Assembly: GCA_023055425.1 (NCBI GenBank) | Contig: JALGPY010000009.1 | Span: 54,312,616 to 54,376,615 of the forward strand | Length of the DNA stretch: 64,000 nucleotides | Reading direction: 5' to 3' | Source: Linanthus parryae | Lineage: Eukaryota > Streptophyta > Magnoliopsida > Ericales > Polemoniaceae | In this document: one piece after another, positions 1 through 12,300 of the stretch | How positions within the stretch are numbered: position 1 is the first letter of the stretch | How the letters are laid out: each line of letters begins with the position of its first letter | Notes under the pieces: generated by a model | What the model was told of the DNA's origin: nothing | The model's input: the letters and a program-made list of their open reading frames with translations, nothing else | Database searches by the model: none | Translations under genes and position numbers: made by a program

Positions 1-662
1 CAATCATTTAGATTTGGTATTTTCCTTAACTTTTTTAATCAACTTTTATCATTTTCCAAAATAGCTGGCAGCCATTTTTTATATATTTTTTTAGGTAGCC
101 TTTTATCTTTTCATTAGACTAACAAAGTAGTTTCTAGCTTCAACTTTTCTTACTTTTACTTCTTAAAACTACGTGTTACAATATAAGCATGAGTAAAGCA
201 AGGAATCATTTTAAAAAAAGAGAAAAAAATTGTTTTTAGAAAAATTAACATATAAGCAACCTTTTTGTCTGTCATAAAAGATAAAAAGTCTCCTACAATT
301 AGGGAAAGAAAGCGCAACCTTGTTACGAGTATAACTCTAATATCAACATGCTTGACTAGATGACTTCTAATAGTTAATTTGGGAAGTGAAAACTTAATTG
401 TTATGTCACATACATATTTGTTTATGCATTTTATTTACCATAATTGGATCTTATTTGCGTTTCTTTATATTAGAATATCTAATTTCGTCGATAGACTTAA
501 TTATCGTACTTTCATAAAAAAGAAAAAGTAATAGTCGATTATTAAGTGTTGTAACTACATGGTTGTCATTTTGCAATGGCTTAAAAGCTGCAAGAATTTT
601 GGTTTGCATTATCTTTCTTCAATTTCTACTTCTCTCTGACTTCAGTGATTCTAACTGGGCAG

Positions 663-911
663 GTTGTCCCAATACAAGAATGAGAAATGTTGGCTTGGTG
701 AGTTCCTCAAAGCAAAATTCACTTCTTTGCACCTGATGTATCAAGCCCATCATCCCCAGCTTAAACACCCGAAAAAAGGTATAGTCTCGATTACAGCTTG
801 ATTACTCAGCTCACATTTCTCTTATAGGATAATGGCATCTCACTCGCTCATCATCCCCAGTTTAACCACAGGGCTCTTTACATGGCTATTGATCAGAATT
901 ACTTCAACCTG
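663..911 (+). pseudogene. Two exon-like stretches of an unidentified gene
   Basis: A stretch at 663-778 is preceded by a CAG acceptor-like site and followed by GT. It reads LSQYKNEKCWLGEFLKA and onward without a stop. A second at 828-911, also AG/GT-flanked, reads through ISLAHHPQFNHRALY. Both stay open in the duplicate copy at 33,038 onward, where the changes include K to R and H to A replacements. The two stretches are not in phase if joined at the sites named, so either the splice sites are wrong or the gene is decayed. I do not recognise the family. This is probably a gene fragment carried by segment A. Confidence 0.35.
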
Positions 912-2213
912 GTAAAATACTCACCAACTATCTATAGATGAGGAGATTCGCAGTGTTTTTAGCATTAGTGGTGAATGTGGCATTCTAGAGACCCTGCGAA
1001 TTCTGCTAGCAAAGTGTTCAAGAGCTTTAACCTTTAAGGTTAGTAAGGAATTTATGTCTTGATTTGGCACAACAAATCTTCTACATTTTTTCCGACTGTG
1101 TTGAGGTTTGAGGCATGTGGAACCGATATTGACCGAAACTTTTAGATTGGAAATAACCTATTTTGTTACCTTGTGCCAAAACTTTAATGTTAATTTCCAA
1201 ATATGTGATTAGTATTTTCATAATCCCTCATCGGACATATTTAGCTTCAATCACCTAAACGTGATAGCATTATCTCTGGTAGGTCTTCTCCAATACTGGG
1301 TAGGGGGTCTCCTGGTGAAGATAGTGAAAGCAGTGAGAACGTTTACGATAGTGCCCTTACCAACAAGCTCTATTTCCAACTCACACCCACTCTGCGGACC
1401 ACCGCACTCAATTCACCGCCATTGGCCCACCACCGCCACCTTAGTGTCTGCAATCCCTCATCTCCATCTTGACCAGTCGGCCCCCACCTATCAACCCACA
1501 CAAAACCACCAACCACTCAATCACATGGATTTGAGCAGCAAAAGGTCGATATTCATTTCGGCACAACCACCATCACCACCATGAAAACCAATACCTCTCA
1601 CCAAACTGAACTAGAAACACTATCTTACAACAAACCAGACCCAATACAGCGTATTTAGGTTTGAGTTGAGGGGATGCAGTTAGGGTTTGAGGGGAATTAA
1701 CAACTTTGCCGATGTCGTTGCAGTTCTGCCGGGACAAAAAATAAGGCATTACTATTTAGAATCTGGATTTTTCCCAAAACAACGAAAATATCAAAGATTA
1801 TGCCATACCCAGAAGCTGAAATTGTCAGTACAACAATCAAATTGTGTTGATTCATTTCTCAATATTCATAAACAGTAGCTTTGCCATGTTATTTCTTCTA
1901 AAACTACGTTGGTTTTCTTTGTTGTCTACAAAGCTAGGCCTAGTGCACTCCAGTTGATGGAATCAGAACCCAAAAGCAAGAAATCAACCTGAAACAGAGC
2001 ATGAAGATGAGAGATAGAGACCCACACCCAACAATTAGATCTGAGAAAAACTCGGACGCAATGGAGAAACTTGCTAAGTGATGCAACAACTGACCTAGAC
2101 AAACCCATATGGAGTTTGAATTGAGGGCGCTGGGCTTCTAATTGAGGGGATTGTGGTGTTGCTCATTTTGAGGCGGATTGGAGAAAGATTAGAGAGTATC
2201 GATGTGGTCTCGA

Positions 2214-2353
2214 GCGGCAGTGATGGTGGATCCTTACATAAGCTGCTTGTGTTTGAGAGAGAGAGCATGAACAGAGAAGAATAGCGGCAGTGATGGTGGA
2301 TCCTTACATAAGCTGCTTGTGTTTGAGAGAGAGAGCATGAACAGAGAAGAATA
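2214..2353. repeat. 70-bp direct tandem duplication in segment A copy 1
   Basis: The stretch starting GCGGCAGTGATGG at 2,214 is repeated from 2,284, almost identically over 70 bp. The matching place in copy 2 (about 34,630) has a single diverged version, so the duplication arose after the copies separated. Confidence 0.85.
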
Positions 2354-3970
2354 TAGGATTGGTAAAACGGGTACTTCAATGAAAAAATGCTGGCATCACC
2401 AGTTTCCATCTTTTGGCTTACAGACCGTTAGTCAAAGGGTGTTTGTTGTATATTATTTGGTACAAATAAGGGTGTTTTTTGAAGATTTGTAAACAGTAAG
2501 GGTAGGTACTAGGTTCTGTATATTTAGCAAAATATGAGGTTGGTACAAATAAGTCCTTAAAGGTGTGCTTTCAAGTTAACCTAATAAATTTTCTCATCAG
2601 AATGAAAGGGATACACCGAAGCTCCCTCATTATGAGAAAAGCCTCTTAGTATCAATACCAAAATGAGCTCTTTAGATGCACTAGATTCGGTTGAAGGAAT
2701 GTACATTGGTTTCTCCGTACGGAGACTCTGTAGATATATCCACTACATTTCATGGTTTTGCTTCTTCTGGTTAAACTGTATTTGTGTCACAGAGCGTTCT
2801 TCATAGAAAGGGTGAATTAGCTTGATACTGGCAGTAGCAAGACTGCAGTAAAGAATTCCAACAATCAAATCGAGCAACTTCCACTTCACCAAAAGATATT
2901 AAGAATCTGGCTACTAAATGGAGTTCATTAAGTATGCTTTTGTATAGTTATGACAAGATTTTTTCACCTATATAGACTTGTTTGGGCAAAAAAAAAAAAA
3001 AACCCAAAATAATCCCCATCTGGGCATAATACCGAAATAGGCTCGTTTAGAAACCGAGATTTGGAGAATCGGTTTCCAGCCTTAAACCGAGACTCCAAGT
3101 CTTGGTCTCATCCTCCCAACGACCCAATAAGAATCGAGTGTCTTGCTATCGGTTTTAATTTCCGAATATTAGCTGATTTACATTCCAAGTACGTTGCAAA
3201 ACCAAATTACTTAGAGGGAGATAACGATACGGAGAGATAGATAGATTGCAAAATCAAAGATCTGCATATGAGGATTTGGGAGAGAGAGAAAGAGACACCT
3301 TTGTTCTGAGTATGAGGTTGCCGGAATTTTTCGCGGCCGTTACTGAAAGAAGAGAGGGAGGTAATGAGGAGTCGCGGAACAAGAAACGAGCGTAAGGGTT
3401 TAAATATAAAGGTTTAAAACCGTCAAATATCGGTTTTAGAGTGTATAACTGCTATTAGGTCTTTCAGTTTCTTTTGGACTGTTGGGACTTAGGAGGACAA
3501 AACCAAGTCTCGAAGTCTCGGCTTCAAAGCTCAGAACCGATTCTCTAAGTACCGGTTTCTCAATGAGCCCATTTTAGTATTTTACTTGAGAATTCGATTA
3601 TATCTGTTTTTGTGTGTGGCCGAAATCAAATCAAATGGGTGAAAACCTGATAGGTTGTGCAGTAGAATGTATCTACATTGTAGCAAGTCTCTTTTTGTAT
3701 AGGAAGAGACTGCTATAATTTACTAAAAAATAGATACATTTACTTCACGACCTATCAGATTTTCACTCATGTGGGCCTGTTTCGGGCAAAAGAAACAAAA
3801 ATAATCCTCATCTCAAGTAAAATACCAAAATAGGCTCATTAAGAAACCGAGACTTGGTGAATCAGTTTTGAGCTTTGAAACCAATACGTCCCAACAATCC
3901 AAAAGAATTTAAGAGACCTAATAGCGGTTATACACTGAAAAACTGATATTTGATGTATCGGTCTTAAACC

Positions 3971-4082
3971 TTTATATATAAACCCTAACCCTCTTTTCTT
4001 GTTCCACGACTCCCCTCGTTACCTCCCTCTGTTTTTTGTAATGGCGGCAAAAAATTCCGGTGACTTTACACTCAGAACGAAG
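3971..4082 (+). pseudogene. Copied promoter-like TATA region plus first exon inside the FB1 right arm
   Basis: TTTATATATA at 3,971 is followed by a pyrimidine-rich leader and an ATG at 4,041. That ATG opens MAAKNSGDFTLRTK, then AAG|GTATCT, a good plant splice donor. The same arrangement occurs at 14,445-14,556 and 41,163-41,274. The opposite arm of each foldback carries a diverged inverted version: at 3,290-3,420 on the minus strand the ATG reads ACG. This looks like the promoter and first exon of a host gene captured by the repeat. I do not recognise the gene from 14 residues. Confidence 0.5.
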
Positions 4083-4122
4083 GTATCTCTTTCTATCTCT
4101 CTGAAATCCTCATATGCAGTTA

Positions 4123-4568
4123 GGGCTAGTTTGGGAATGCTGTGGCGGTGGTAGAAAGCTGCTGTGTGAAAATACTGTAGAAAGCTGTTGTGAATTCTTG
4201 ATAAAATGTTGTTTGGTAAATATTACGTAGAAGCTGCTGTGAAATATTGCTATACTAATTTTGTGTTTGGTAAAATAAACTGTGAAGTTGCTGTGAGAGG
4301 GTAAAATGACAAAAATATATGACACGTGTTATTTTCGGAAAGATAACTATTGATATTTTAAAAAATTGTAAGGTCAAAATCGGTTGTAGATAAATTAATC
4401 AAAAGCACTTTCTGGAAAAGCATCTCCCCCCTTGCTTCCTGAAAACTGCTGTGGGACAGCAGAAACTGTCCGGAAAAGCAGAAATTTTATTTTTACCAAA
4501 CACACTAAAACTGCTTCTGCTGTCGGAAAGCAGCTGTGCTGGCAGCAGAAGCATTCCCAAACTCACCC
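4123..4568 (+). mobile_element. Tourist-like (PIF/Harbinger) MITE, copy 1
   Basis: The element is 446 bp, with terminal inverted repeats GGGCTAGTTTGGGAATGCT and AGCATTCCCAAACTCACCC. It is flanked by TTA on both sides (4,120-4,122 and 4,569-4,571). The paralogous FB arm at 14,595 has the uninterrupted empty site, which shows both the insertion and the 3-bp duplication. TTA duplications and GGG...TTTGG termini are typical of PIF/Harbinger MITEs. It has no coding capacity. It is rich in CAGCAG/CTGCTG motifs near both ends. Confidence 0.93.
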
Positions 4569-4985
4569 TTATTTGGTTTTGCAATCTCTCTCTCTCTCTC
4601 TATATCCGTCTCTCCCTCCAAGGGATTTGATTTTGCAATGTACATGGGATGTAAATAAGCTAATGTAGATAGCTGGGGCTGTGTGGAAATTAAAACTGAT
4701 AGCTGGGGTTTTTGGGAGGATGAGACCAGACTTGGAGCTCCGGTTTTATGGCATGAAACCCATTCTCCAAGTCTCGGTTTCTAAACGAGCCTATTTCGGT
4801 AGTTTGCCCAAGATGGGGATTATTTCTTGGTTTTTCCGCCCAAACAGGTTTACATGGGTGATATTCTTGTCAGAGCTATGCAGAAGCATCCATAATAAAC
4901 TCCGTTTAGCTTCCAGATTCTTAATATCTTTTAGCTCCAATCTCAGCTCTCCTGCTATCCTGCTAAGCTAGCACCTCTTGGTCTT

Positions 4986-7954
4986 GTTTCACTTATTCTT
5001 TTTTCTCTGTTAGTACATTGATTGTATCATGGCAGAATGAACATTACTTTATGGTATGCATCGTTGAATGCATTTCAATTTCATCTTTGGTAACTTCCTC
5101 TGACAGCAAATTTTATTAATCCATATGGTATGCATCATTGAATACGTTATGGTGTGGATCGTTGAATGCATTTCAACTTGTTGGTAAGTTCTTCTGTAGG
5201 GAAGCCATGATATTGTTTATAAAGGAGCACAAATTCCTGTCCAATAATGTCACGTTCCCACCCACTGTTCCTAGGTAATATACAAGCTCTCCCGGCAGTG
5301 TTGGTGTACATAACTAGTAAGATTAGTATATTTTTTCAGTTGTTAAGTATATATCTTGTCAATCTTGATTTGCACAGTCGGAGATGAAAGGCCAAAGGGC
5401 TAAGCAGTCTTAAACCTCAGAAATGTTAAATTCACATCCATGCACATGGCATAGTAAAGAAGTCTGTCTCATCATATTGTTCTCCATCCAGAACTAGTTG
5501 TTTCAAAAGTGGTTACGTACTTGAGGTAAATACATGACATGCTATGACAAAAAATAACCGAAAGTCCGAAATTTCCTTCTTAGTAAATGATTGCCAGTAT
5601 AAGGATCAAATTTCTTCCGTGCTAATGATTAATGAATTTCTTATGTTTCACATCAATATTCTAGACCAGTCATGAATCTAATATGATTTGAATTTAGTAT
5701 ATACAGAACATATAATATATTGGAGTAGTATTTTTAAATTAATTATGACCTTAACCTTAAGAGAACTGTGTATCGCTGAGAATCTTTGGGTGCGAGGATG
5801 AAGTTATCTATACTTAATTAGAAAAGTTGACTAGATTCTTATTGAAAACAGGTGACATTGAACTAGAGCTAGCATCTAATTTATGTTACTTAAGTGGATT
5901 AAGGAATCCAGCCTCTGTTGTTTTAGGTATTTCACCGAATCCGATGAACTTCTTTGCGACAATTATTGAGGCGCAGTTGATGATGAGTAAATATAGTTCC
6001 ATTGTTGTTCCCCCTTTCCTAGTTTAACACGCGAAGTTTGGAGTAGGACATAGTGATCATACTTTGTCGAGCTGACTACTAGATAATTAAAGGATGTGAA
6101 AGTTGTATGGCGAAAATTGTTTAAATGAGGCGGCGAGATTGACTGATTGTCCAGATCTATGCATTTCTTCTGTCTGTGTACGTGTTGGGTTCTATTTTAT
6201 TTGTTTAATATGTTTTAGTTGAGGTGCAATTTTGCTCACACAGTGAGCTTTAGCTTTGATCATTATGTTTTAACTGATTAACACATCAGAGTGCTTTATA
6301 CTCAGCATCCTTGCTGCATACTTTCTTTGCAAAGGTTTATGTAGTGTAACCAACGCACAGTCGTGTACTTGAATCAACTGGGATTCATTGAAGTCCGACT
6401 TAACAAACTCATCACCTGAGTGATTTGATCACATTCTAGTAGGTTAAGAGGAAGCATGACCTTGAGGTTGTAGATCATCCTGCTATTTGATAGCCTTTTT
6501 TCTGAAGATACTTTTTCAGTTGGAGGTGTTCTAACAATACGTTTTATTTGCTTAAATATCAGCCAAGTATACGATATAACTCCGTTCACTGAATACCTAT
6601 GGGTAAGGTATAAGAAAAAGGGCTTAGGACCAGACTAGTTGAAGCCCTGAACTTACTCCTCAAAAGGAGAAGGGATGTTATGACAGGGACGACCAAAGTC
6701 AACGAAATGGTCAAATTTCTGAGTGGGTAAATGTCAATAGCCTTGCAATTGCAAGATGGGCTCCTTTTGCTTATGGTAAATAATTTATTGCTTCACTGCA
6801 GGAAGATGGAATTAAGGGAAGTAGTGAGAACGATGAAGAAACAGAAAAATATGACGCAGCTGTCCCAACTAAGTTTATATTTGATTATGAGGTTCATAAG
6901 TTCTGCCTTTACTCTTATCTTCATCATCTTTCTCTTTTGTTTCTCATATTAGGAAACTTACAAGAGATATCCAGCACCTGCCGAATTTGCTGAAGTTAAG
7001 TTGAACCGATTCTCTTACTTCACTTGGTCTTTGAGTTAGTTGAAAATCACAATTACTTTATCTTTGAGCAACTCAAAGATTTATTCTTATTGATATGGCT
7101 TCTCAACTAACACAAATTTAACAGGGGCAAGAGTGGCTTGTTGACATTATGAGGACTAGGATTGATCTTCAGCAAGCTCCAGTACTCATGGTTTCGATCT
7201 AAGACTCCTCAAGTCCTTGGGGAAAGCACCCTTATAGTAAGATGTTTGTTCTTGGTAGTTAGGGTTATGTTCTATGAATCAACTGGGTCTCATCACATCC
7301 AAAATTACAGGATTTATTGTTTTAGTGATTTGACCACATTCCCGAAGGATTATGAGGAAGCATGAGCTCCAGTATCAACTGGGTGGATTTGTTGCCGATG
7401 GTAATTATTCTGTTTGAGGTGTTCAAGCAATAAGTTCACAGGTAACCTTCTTTTCTTATTGTTGAAAAGAAGAAGATTCCAATTTCTTTTGGTTGAGTAT
7501 CATCTAGGTATACTTTTAGACTTCATTATAGGATACCTACGAGTCTGGTGGATGCATTTTTATGTTATCATCTTCCTCTTGCTTTCTCTCTTATTTTAAA
7601 CATCAACAGAATGCTAGGCAGAAGCTTTTGAGTTTACAAGTATGACTGCATGCCACATAGACCAGCTTAGCCTTATATCTAATGGGCTATCTATTGTTAA
7701 CCTCCGCAGTAAAAGCATAATCTCTTACAAGGAACAAGAATAGCTTGACAGAGATGTCTAGGGCATCTCTGGGCCTCTGAAAGTCATTGTCTAAACTAAT
7801 TTTTCTCCTGAAATGGAGGACAAAGTGAATACAAAAGTGAAGGGGGTTAAACATAGTTCATCAACATGCATGTCCAAGAAGCTACCAAAGTTCCATCCAC
7901 GTAACCCTAAAAAAAGCAATCAAAGTAAAAAGAGAAGTGGTCTCTAACAAATAC
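4986..7954. repeat. Segment B, copy 1, with decayed gene pieces
   Basis: This segment matches 41,700-44,150 in the same orientation. A shorter match at 15,000-15,361 is cut by a TRIM. No intact gene is present. It contains exon-like stretches, the clearest at 6,802-6,891. The end at about 7,950 switches abruptly to module C, whereas copy 3 of B continues into different DNA. The open frames at 4,681, 5,827, 7,162 and 7,414 are not preserved between copies. Confidence 0.75.
6802..7000 (+). pseudogene. Exon-like remnants of an unidentified acidic protein
   Basis: After a TGCAG acceptor-like site, 6,802-6,891 reads 30 codons without a stop, including GSSENDEETEKYDAAV and KFIFDYE, followed by a GT. 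A second stretch after CATATTAG (about 6,951) reads ETYKRYPAPAEFAE. The copy at 42,780 has a stop codon (GGA GTT TAG) five codons into the first exon, so at least that copy is dead. Related C-terminal pieces (AAPAGGVQLAS-type) are at 42,960 and 21,240. The gene family is not recognised. Confidence 0.4.
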
Positions 7955-8905
7955 CCTCCATAGGATATTTGTTCTCCTGGGTATGCCCCTTGTACATATG
8001 TTTCAACCTGTTGTTTTTGATGCTATTAATATTACCCAAAAAAATCGCAATACTTCGGGAGTCTGCTGAGATTTTCTCAGCACTCTAGGAATTCAAGCCT
8101 TATAAGACGAGTTTTCTACAATAGAGGCAGGCGGAAATCAGCTTAAAAAAAATATTTTGAGAAAGAGATGAAATGTAAATAGATGGAAGCAGATGCATAG
8201 CCTATAGGTCTATAAGAATATGAAATCCGTAAATAAACCTATTAATTGCATTAATTACTAAAATGAAAGCGGAAAAGCGATGATAATAATCATGTTAATG
8301 GCAAAAAGATCTATACGTAAATAAGGTAACAAATTGTATCAATAAGAGGGCCCCCAAAAGTAAAATGTGAATACCATTATTGGTAGATATGTGGAGATCT
8401 TAAATAGGCAAACGCACTGCGTGTTGACTGTCAACACTTAGTGCGTTTGCCTATTTAAAATCTCCACAGATCTACCGTGATGGTATTTACTACTATTCTA
8501 TTTATATGCGACCTCTTATTAGTACTACTTAATGCCATATTTAAGTCTAGATTTTTTCCATTAACGCGATTAATGTCATCATTTTTCTGTTTTCATTTTA
8601 GTCATTTACGCAATCAATATGTTCATTTTTTTATTTCTATTTCTACAAGACTATGCATCTACTTCGATCCGTTTACATTGCATATCTTTCTCTGAATCTA
8701 TCTCAAGCCGGTGACCCTGTCTGGATTATGAAGAACTCGCCTCATAAGCTTGAATCCCTAGAATGCTGAGAAGATCTCAGCAGATTCCTGAAATATACGG
8801 TATTGGAAATTTTATTGGGGTAATGTTAATTGTATTGATGAGCAACGGGTTGAAAGTTGAAACATAGGTACAAGGGGCATACCCCCAGAGAACAAAAAGA
8901 GACCG
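7955..8905. repeat. C1: 0.95-kb inverted repeat (hairpin module)
   Basis: The arms of about 470 bp fold around 8,429, where GTGTTGAC faces GTCAACAC with a single base between. The inner 50 bp on each side is nearly perfect, containing AAATAGGCAAACGCACT and its complement. Outer arms are more diverged. The outermost TTTGTTCTC(C/T)(T)GGG...ATGCCCCTTGTAC stretch can be matched at both ends. C2 (36,163-37,110) and C3 (46,440-47,385) are further copies, and in those two C sits exactly at the centre of an FB foldback. Confidence 0.85.
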
Positions 8906-9322
8906 CCACAATGTAGATACATTTACTGCTACCTATAAGATTTTCACCCATATGGGCTTGTTTCGGCCAAAAAGAAACATAATAATCATCATCTCAAGTA
9001 CAATACCAAAATAGGCTCATTAAGAAACCAAAAGTTGGAGAATCGATTTTGAGCTTTGAGAGGGAGACTTCAAATTTCGGCTTTATCCTCCCAACAACCC
9101 AAAAGAAACTGAGAGACCTAATACGGTTAGACATTGAAAAAACGATATTTTGATGTATCGGTTTTCAACCTCTATAGCTAAACCCAAACCTTATTTTCTT
9201 GTCCCTGTCATACTCAGAAAGAGATACCTTTGTTCTGAGTGTGAGGTTGCCGGAATTTTTCGCGGCCGTTACCGAAAGAAGAGGGGGAGGTAATGAGGAG
9301 TCGCGGAGAGATCTTCTCTTTC
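8905..9322. repeat. FB arm pieces between C1 and D1
   Basis: The first part is the inner right arm of an FB module. At about 9,210 it switches into the beginning of the left arm of a second FB module, turning on a CACTCAGAA...TTCTGAGTGTG palindrome. The second FB left arm stops at GAGTCGCGG, where D1 begins, and resumes at 13,885. The same junctions occur at about 37,425 and 47,692, so the fusion predates the copies. Confidence 0.7.
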
Positions 9323-12300
9323 TATACTGGTGATGAGGAGCTCTTAGGTTCCGAGGTGGTGGAGAGATCTTCTAGACGGTTGCAGTCGTTGTATTGTTGT
9401 GTTTGCTTGTAACGTCGGCCTTACTTTCTTGATTAAGGCTGAGACCGGTGCCCTCGCCGTCATTACTCCTCGTACTTTTTCCTTACACTCATGGCCTCCC
9501 CATGAACCAATATTTTAGGGATTCTAATTATATGTTGGTGGTCCATGTAGCTTTAGTTACCACAATGATTACGCATATTTTTCCATCATCATAAATTTTG
9601 TGCACTTTTATTTTGGGCTGTAGTGCACCCCGCACACATTGGCGGGGTAAGTCGGTTCCTGATGCCCTATCAACGCATGGTCATACTCATGTTGCTTTCT
9701 TAAGTCCAGTGTATTATATCAACCTCCTCTCAGTTATCCGTTATGTGTGTAGGCAAAATGTATTAGACCTCATGCTATCAACCTCTATGATGTCTCCCAT
9801 TTTTCTTTTTTTTTTCTTAATCCAATTAAAAAATTATGAAATGGAACCAACGTCACTAGTTTCTCAGCTTAGCGGATTCCAGTCAAGAAGCTATATTTTA
9901 ATTAAGGGTAAGAGGAACTCATGCAGAGACTACATTACTCTTCCACTGAACGAGATCGTCAAAACTAGAAACAGGTCAACCTGGAAACTGTTCAAGTCGG
10001 AAAACAAAAGTATGATTGCATATTTGGTAATTCTAAGACGAGTCGATGTCAATACAAAGTATCATACACGAAATGTAAACTTTAACTAACTGTAATACGC
10101 AAAACCTTGATCACATAATATTGCAATCCTATTCGTCTCAAGAACATGTAAAACTGAAAAAGAAAATAATAAATATACCGTTCTTCATGGAATTGATCAG
10201 AGAAAATTTTCATTATAACTTCGCAACCCCTTGATCCTTTGTTTAAACCGAACTGGATAACAACAAACCTCCTCCTTTGGATTGGAACGGTAGTTCACGG
10301 ACTGTGCTACTCTCTCTCGTTCAATAATCCTTAAATGCTTTCATTTACTGATTGAACTTATGTTGATTACATCAATTATCAGAGGAGGATTCATGTCTCT
10401 TTTTATTGACGAGAAAATAAGGCCAAGTATAATAAATAATTTTCGTGCACTTTTATTTTGGGCTGTAGTGCACCCCACACACGTTGACGAGGTAAGTTGG
10501 TTCCTGATGACCTAGCAACCCATGGTCATACTCCTCTTGATTTCTAAAGCCTTGTGTATTATATCAACCTCCTCTCAGTTATTCGTTATGTGTGTAGGCA
10601 GGATGTATTTGACCTCATGCTATCGACCTCTATGATGTCTACCATTTATTATTTTTTCTTAATCCAACTAAAAGATTGTGAAATAGAACCCATGTTACTA
10701 GTTTCTCAGCTTAGCGATTTCGAGTCAAGAAGCTAGATTTTAATTAAGGGTAAGAGGACCTCATGCAGAGGCTAATTACTCTTCCACTGATCGAGATCGT
10801 CGAAACTAAAAACCGTTCACCCTAGAAACTGTTCAAGTCGGAAAACAAAAGTATGATTGCATATTCGATAATTCTAAGACCAATCGATGTCAATACAAAG
10901 TATCATAAACCAAATGTAAACTTTAACTAAATGTAATACACAAAACCATAATCACATAATATTGAAATTCAATTCGTCTCAAGAACATGCAAAAACTTAA
11001 AAAATAAATAAATATACCGTTCTCCATGGAATTGATCAGAGAAAATTTTCTGTATAAATCCGCAACCCTTGATCCTTTGTTTAAACTGAACTCGATAACA
11101 ACGATCCTCCGCCGTTGAATTGGAACTGTAGTTCACGAACTCTCCTTCTCTCACACGTTCAATAATCCTTGAATCTTTTCGTTTACTAATAGAATTATTG
11201 TTGATTTTCGTCCATTATGAGAGGAGGATTCATGTCTCTATTTATTGACGAGAAAAATAGGGCCAAGTATAATAAATACATACTATCAGTAAATGCCAAC
11301 CATTATGGCCCTTAATACAAATAGTGGATTATTACATTCTTTTTTAAAGAAATAGTGTATTATTACATTAAAACATCAAATACTTAATTAGAGAATGTAA
11401 TTATTGGCAATTATGTTACTTAATGAAATCCAACTAAAACAATTGAGTTAGTGGGTCGTTAATAAAACGTAAGTTTACGTTCTCCCAATTAGTCAACTAA
11501 AGCTATAGAGTAAAATAAAGATAAATAAATTTGAAAACTATCTTCAAGAAAGAACTTGACACATGATCACGATTTAGAAAAATAGAATTAGCTTTAACCA
11601 TTAATGTGAATCATAACGGATCCAAATTGCCATCCCTAAACATAACCGTTATGATTCACATTAATGGTTAAAGCTATTTATATTTTTCTAAATCGTGATC
11701 ATGTGTCAAGTTCTTTCTTGAAGATAGTTTTCAAATTTATTTATCTTTATTTTACTCAATAGCTTTAGTTGACTAATTGAGAGAACGGAAACCTACGTTT
11801 TATTAACGGCCCACTAACCCCATCGTTTTAGTTGGATTTCATTAAGTAACATAATTGCCAATAATTACATTCTCTAATTGAGTATTTGCTGTTTTAATGT
11901 AATAATACACTATTTCTTTAAAAAAGAATGTAATAATCCACTATTTGTATTAAGGGCCATAATGGTTGGCATTTACTGATAGTATGTATTTATTATACTT
12001 GGCCCTATTTTTCTCATCAATAAATAGAGACATGAATCCTCCTCTCATAATGGACGAAAATCAACATAAGTTCTATTAGTAAACGAAAAGATTCAAGGAT
12101 TATTGAACGTGTGAGAGAAGAAGGAGAGTCCGTGAACTACAGTCCCAATTCAACGGCGGAGGATCGTTGTTATCGAGTTCAGTTTAAACAAAGGATCAAG
12201 GGTTGCGGATTTATACATAAAATTTTCTCTGATCGATTTCATGGAGAACGGTATATTTATTTATTTTTCAGTTTTTGCATGTTCTTGAGACGAATTGAAT

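Larger units (their letters stand above)
86..2880. repeat. Segment A, copy 1, of a large composite repeat
   Basis: This segment matches 32,450-35,345 almost throughout in the same orientation, with small indels. It holds no intact gene. It contains exon-like stretches near 663-911, a stretch rich in CCACC and CATC triplets at 1,340-1,600, and a 70-bp direct duplication at 2,214-2,353 that copy 2 lacks. The short open frames in it are interrupted between the two copies and are not read as genes. It leads into the FB inverted repeat at about 2,890, as it does in copy 2. The left boundary is approximate; positions 1-85 show nothing recognisable. Confidence 0.8.
2888..4985. repeat. FB1: long inverted repeat (foldback module), interrupted by a MITE
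   Basis: The left arm runs from about 2,888 and the right arm back to about 4,985, folding around position 3,698. There a short hairpin, AGTCTCTTTTTG facing AAGAGACT, marks the centre. Within each arm there are further small palindromes built on AAACCGAGACTTGGAG and its complement. The arms are about 800 bp once the inserted MITE at 4,123-4,568 is removed. Related arms occur at 8,905-9,322, 13,885-15,000, 35,420-37,500, 40,575-41,700 and 45,660-47,797. Foldback or Mutator-like non-autonomous elements have this architecture. I found no transposase and no certain target duplication. Confidence 0.75.

Noticed and set aside
1261..1584. 107-residue open frame
   Set aside because: The duplicate at 33,540-33,880 does not keep the frame, and the composition is that of CCACC/CATC-rich non-coding DNA.
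3980..4000. AAACCCTAACCCT as interstitial telomere repeat
   Set aside because: It is a single unit within the leader of the captured exon, with no array.
9598..10089. 163-residue open frame in D1
   Set aside because: Other D copies have stops and shifts in this frame. It runs through an inverted-repeat unit with no domain.
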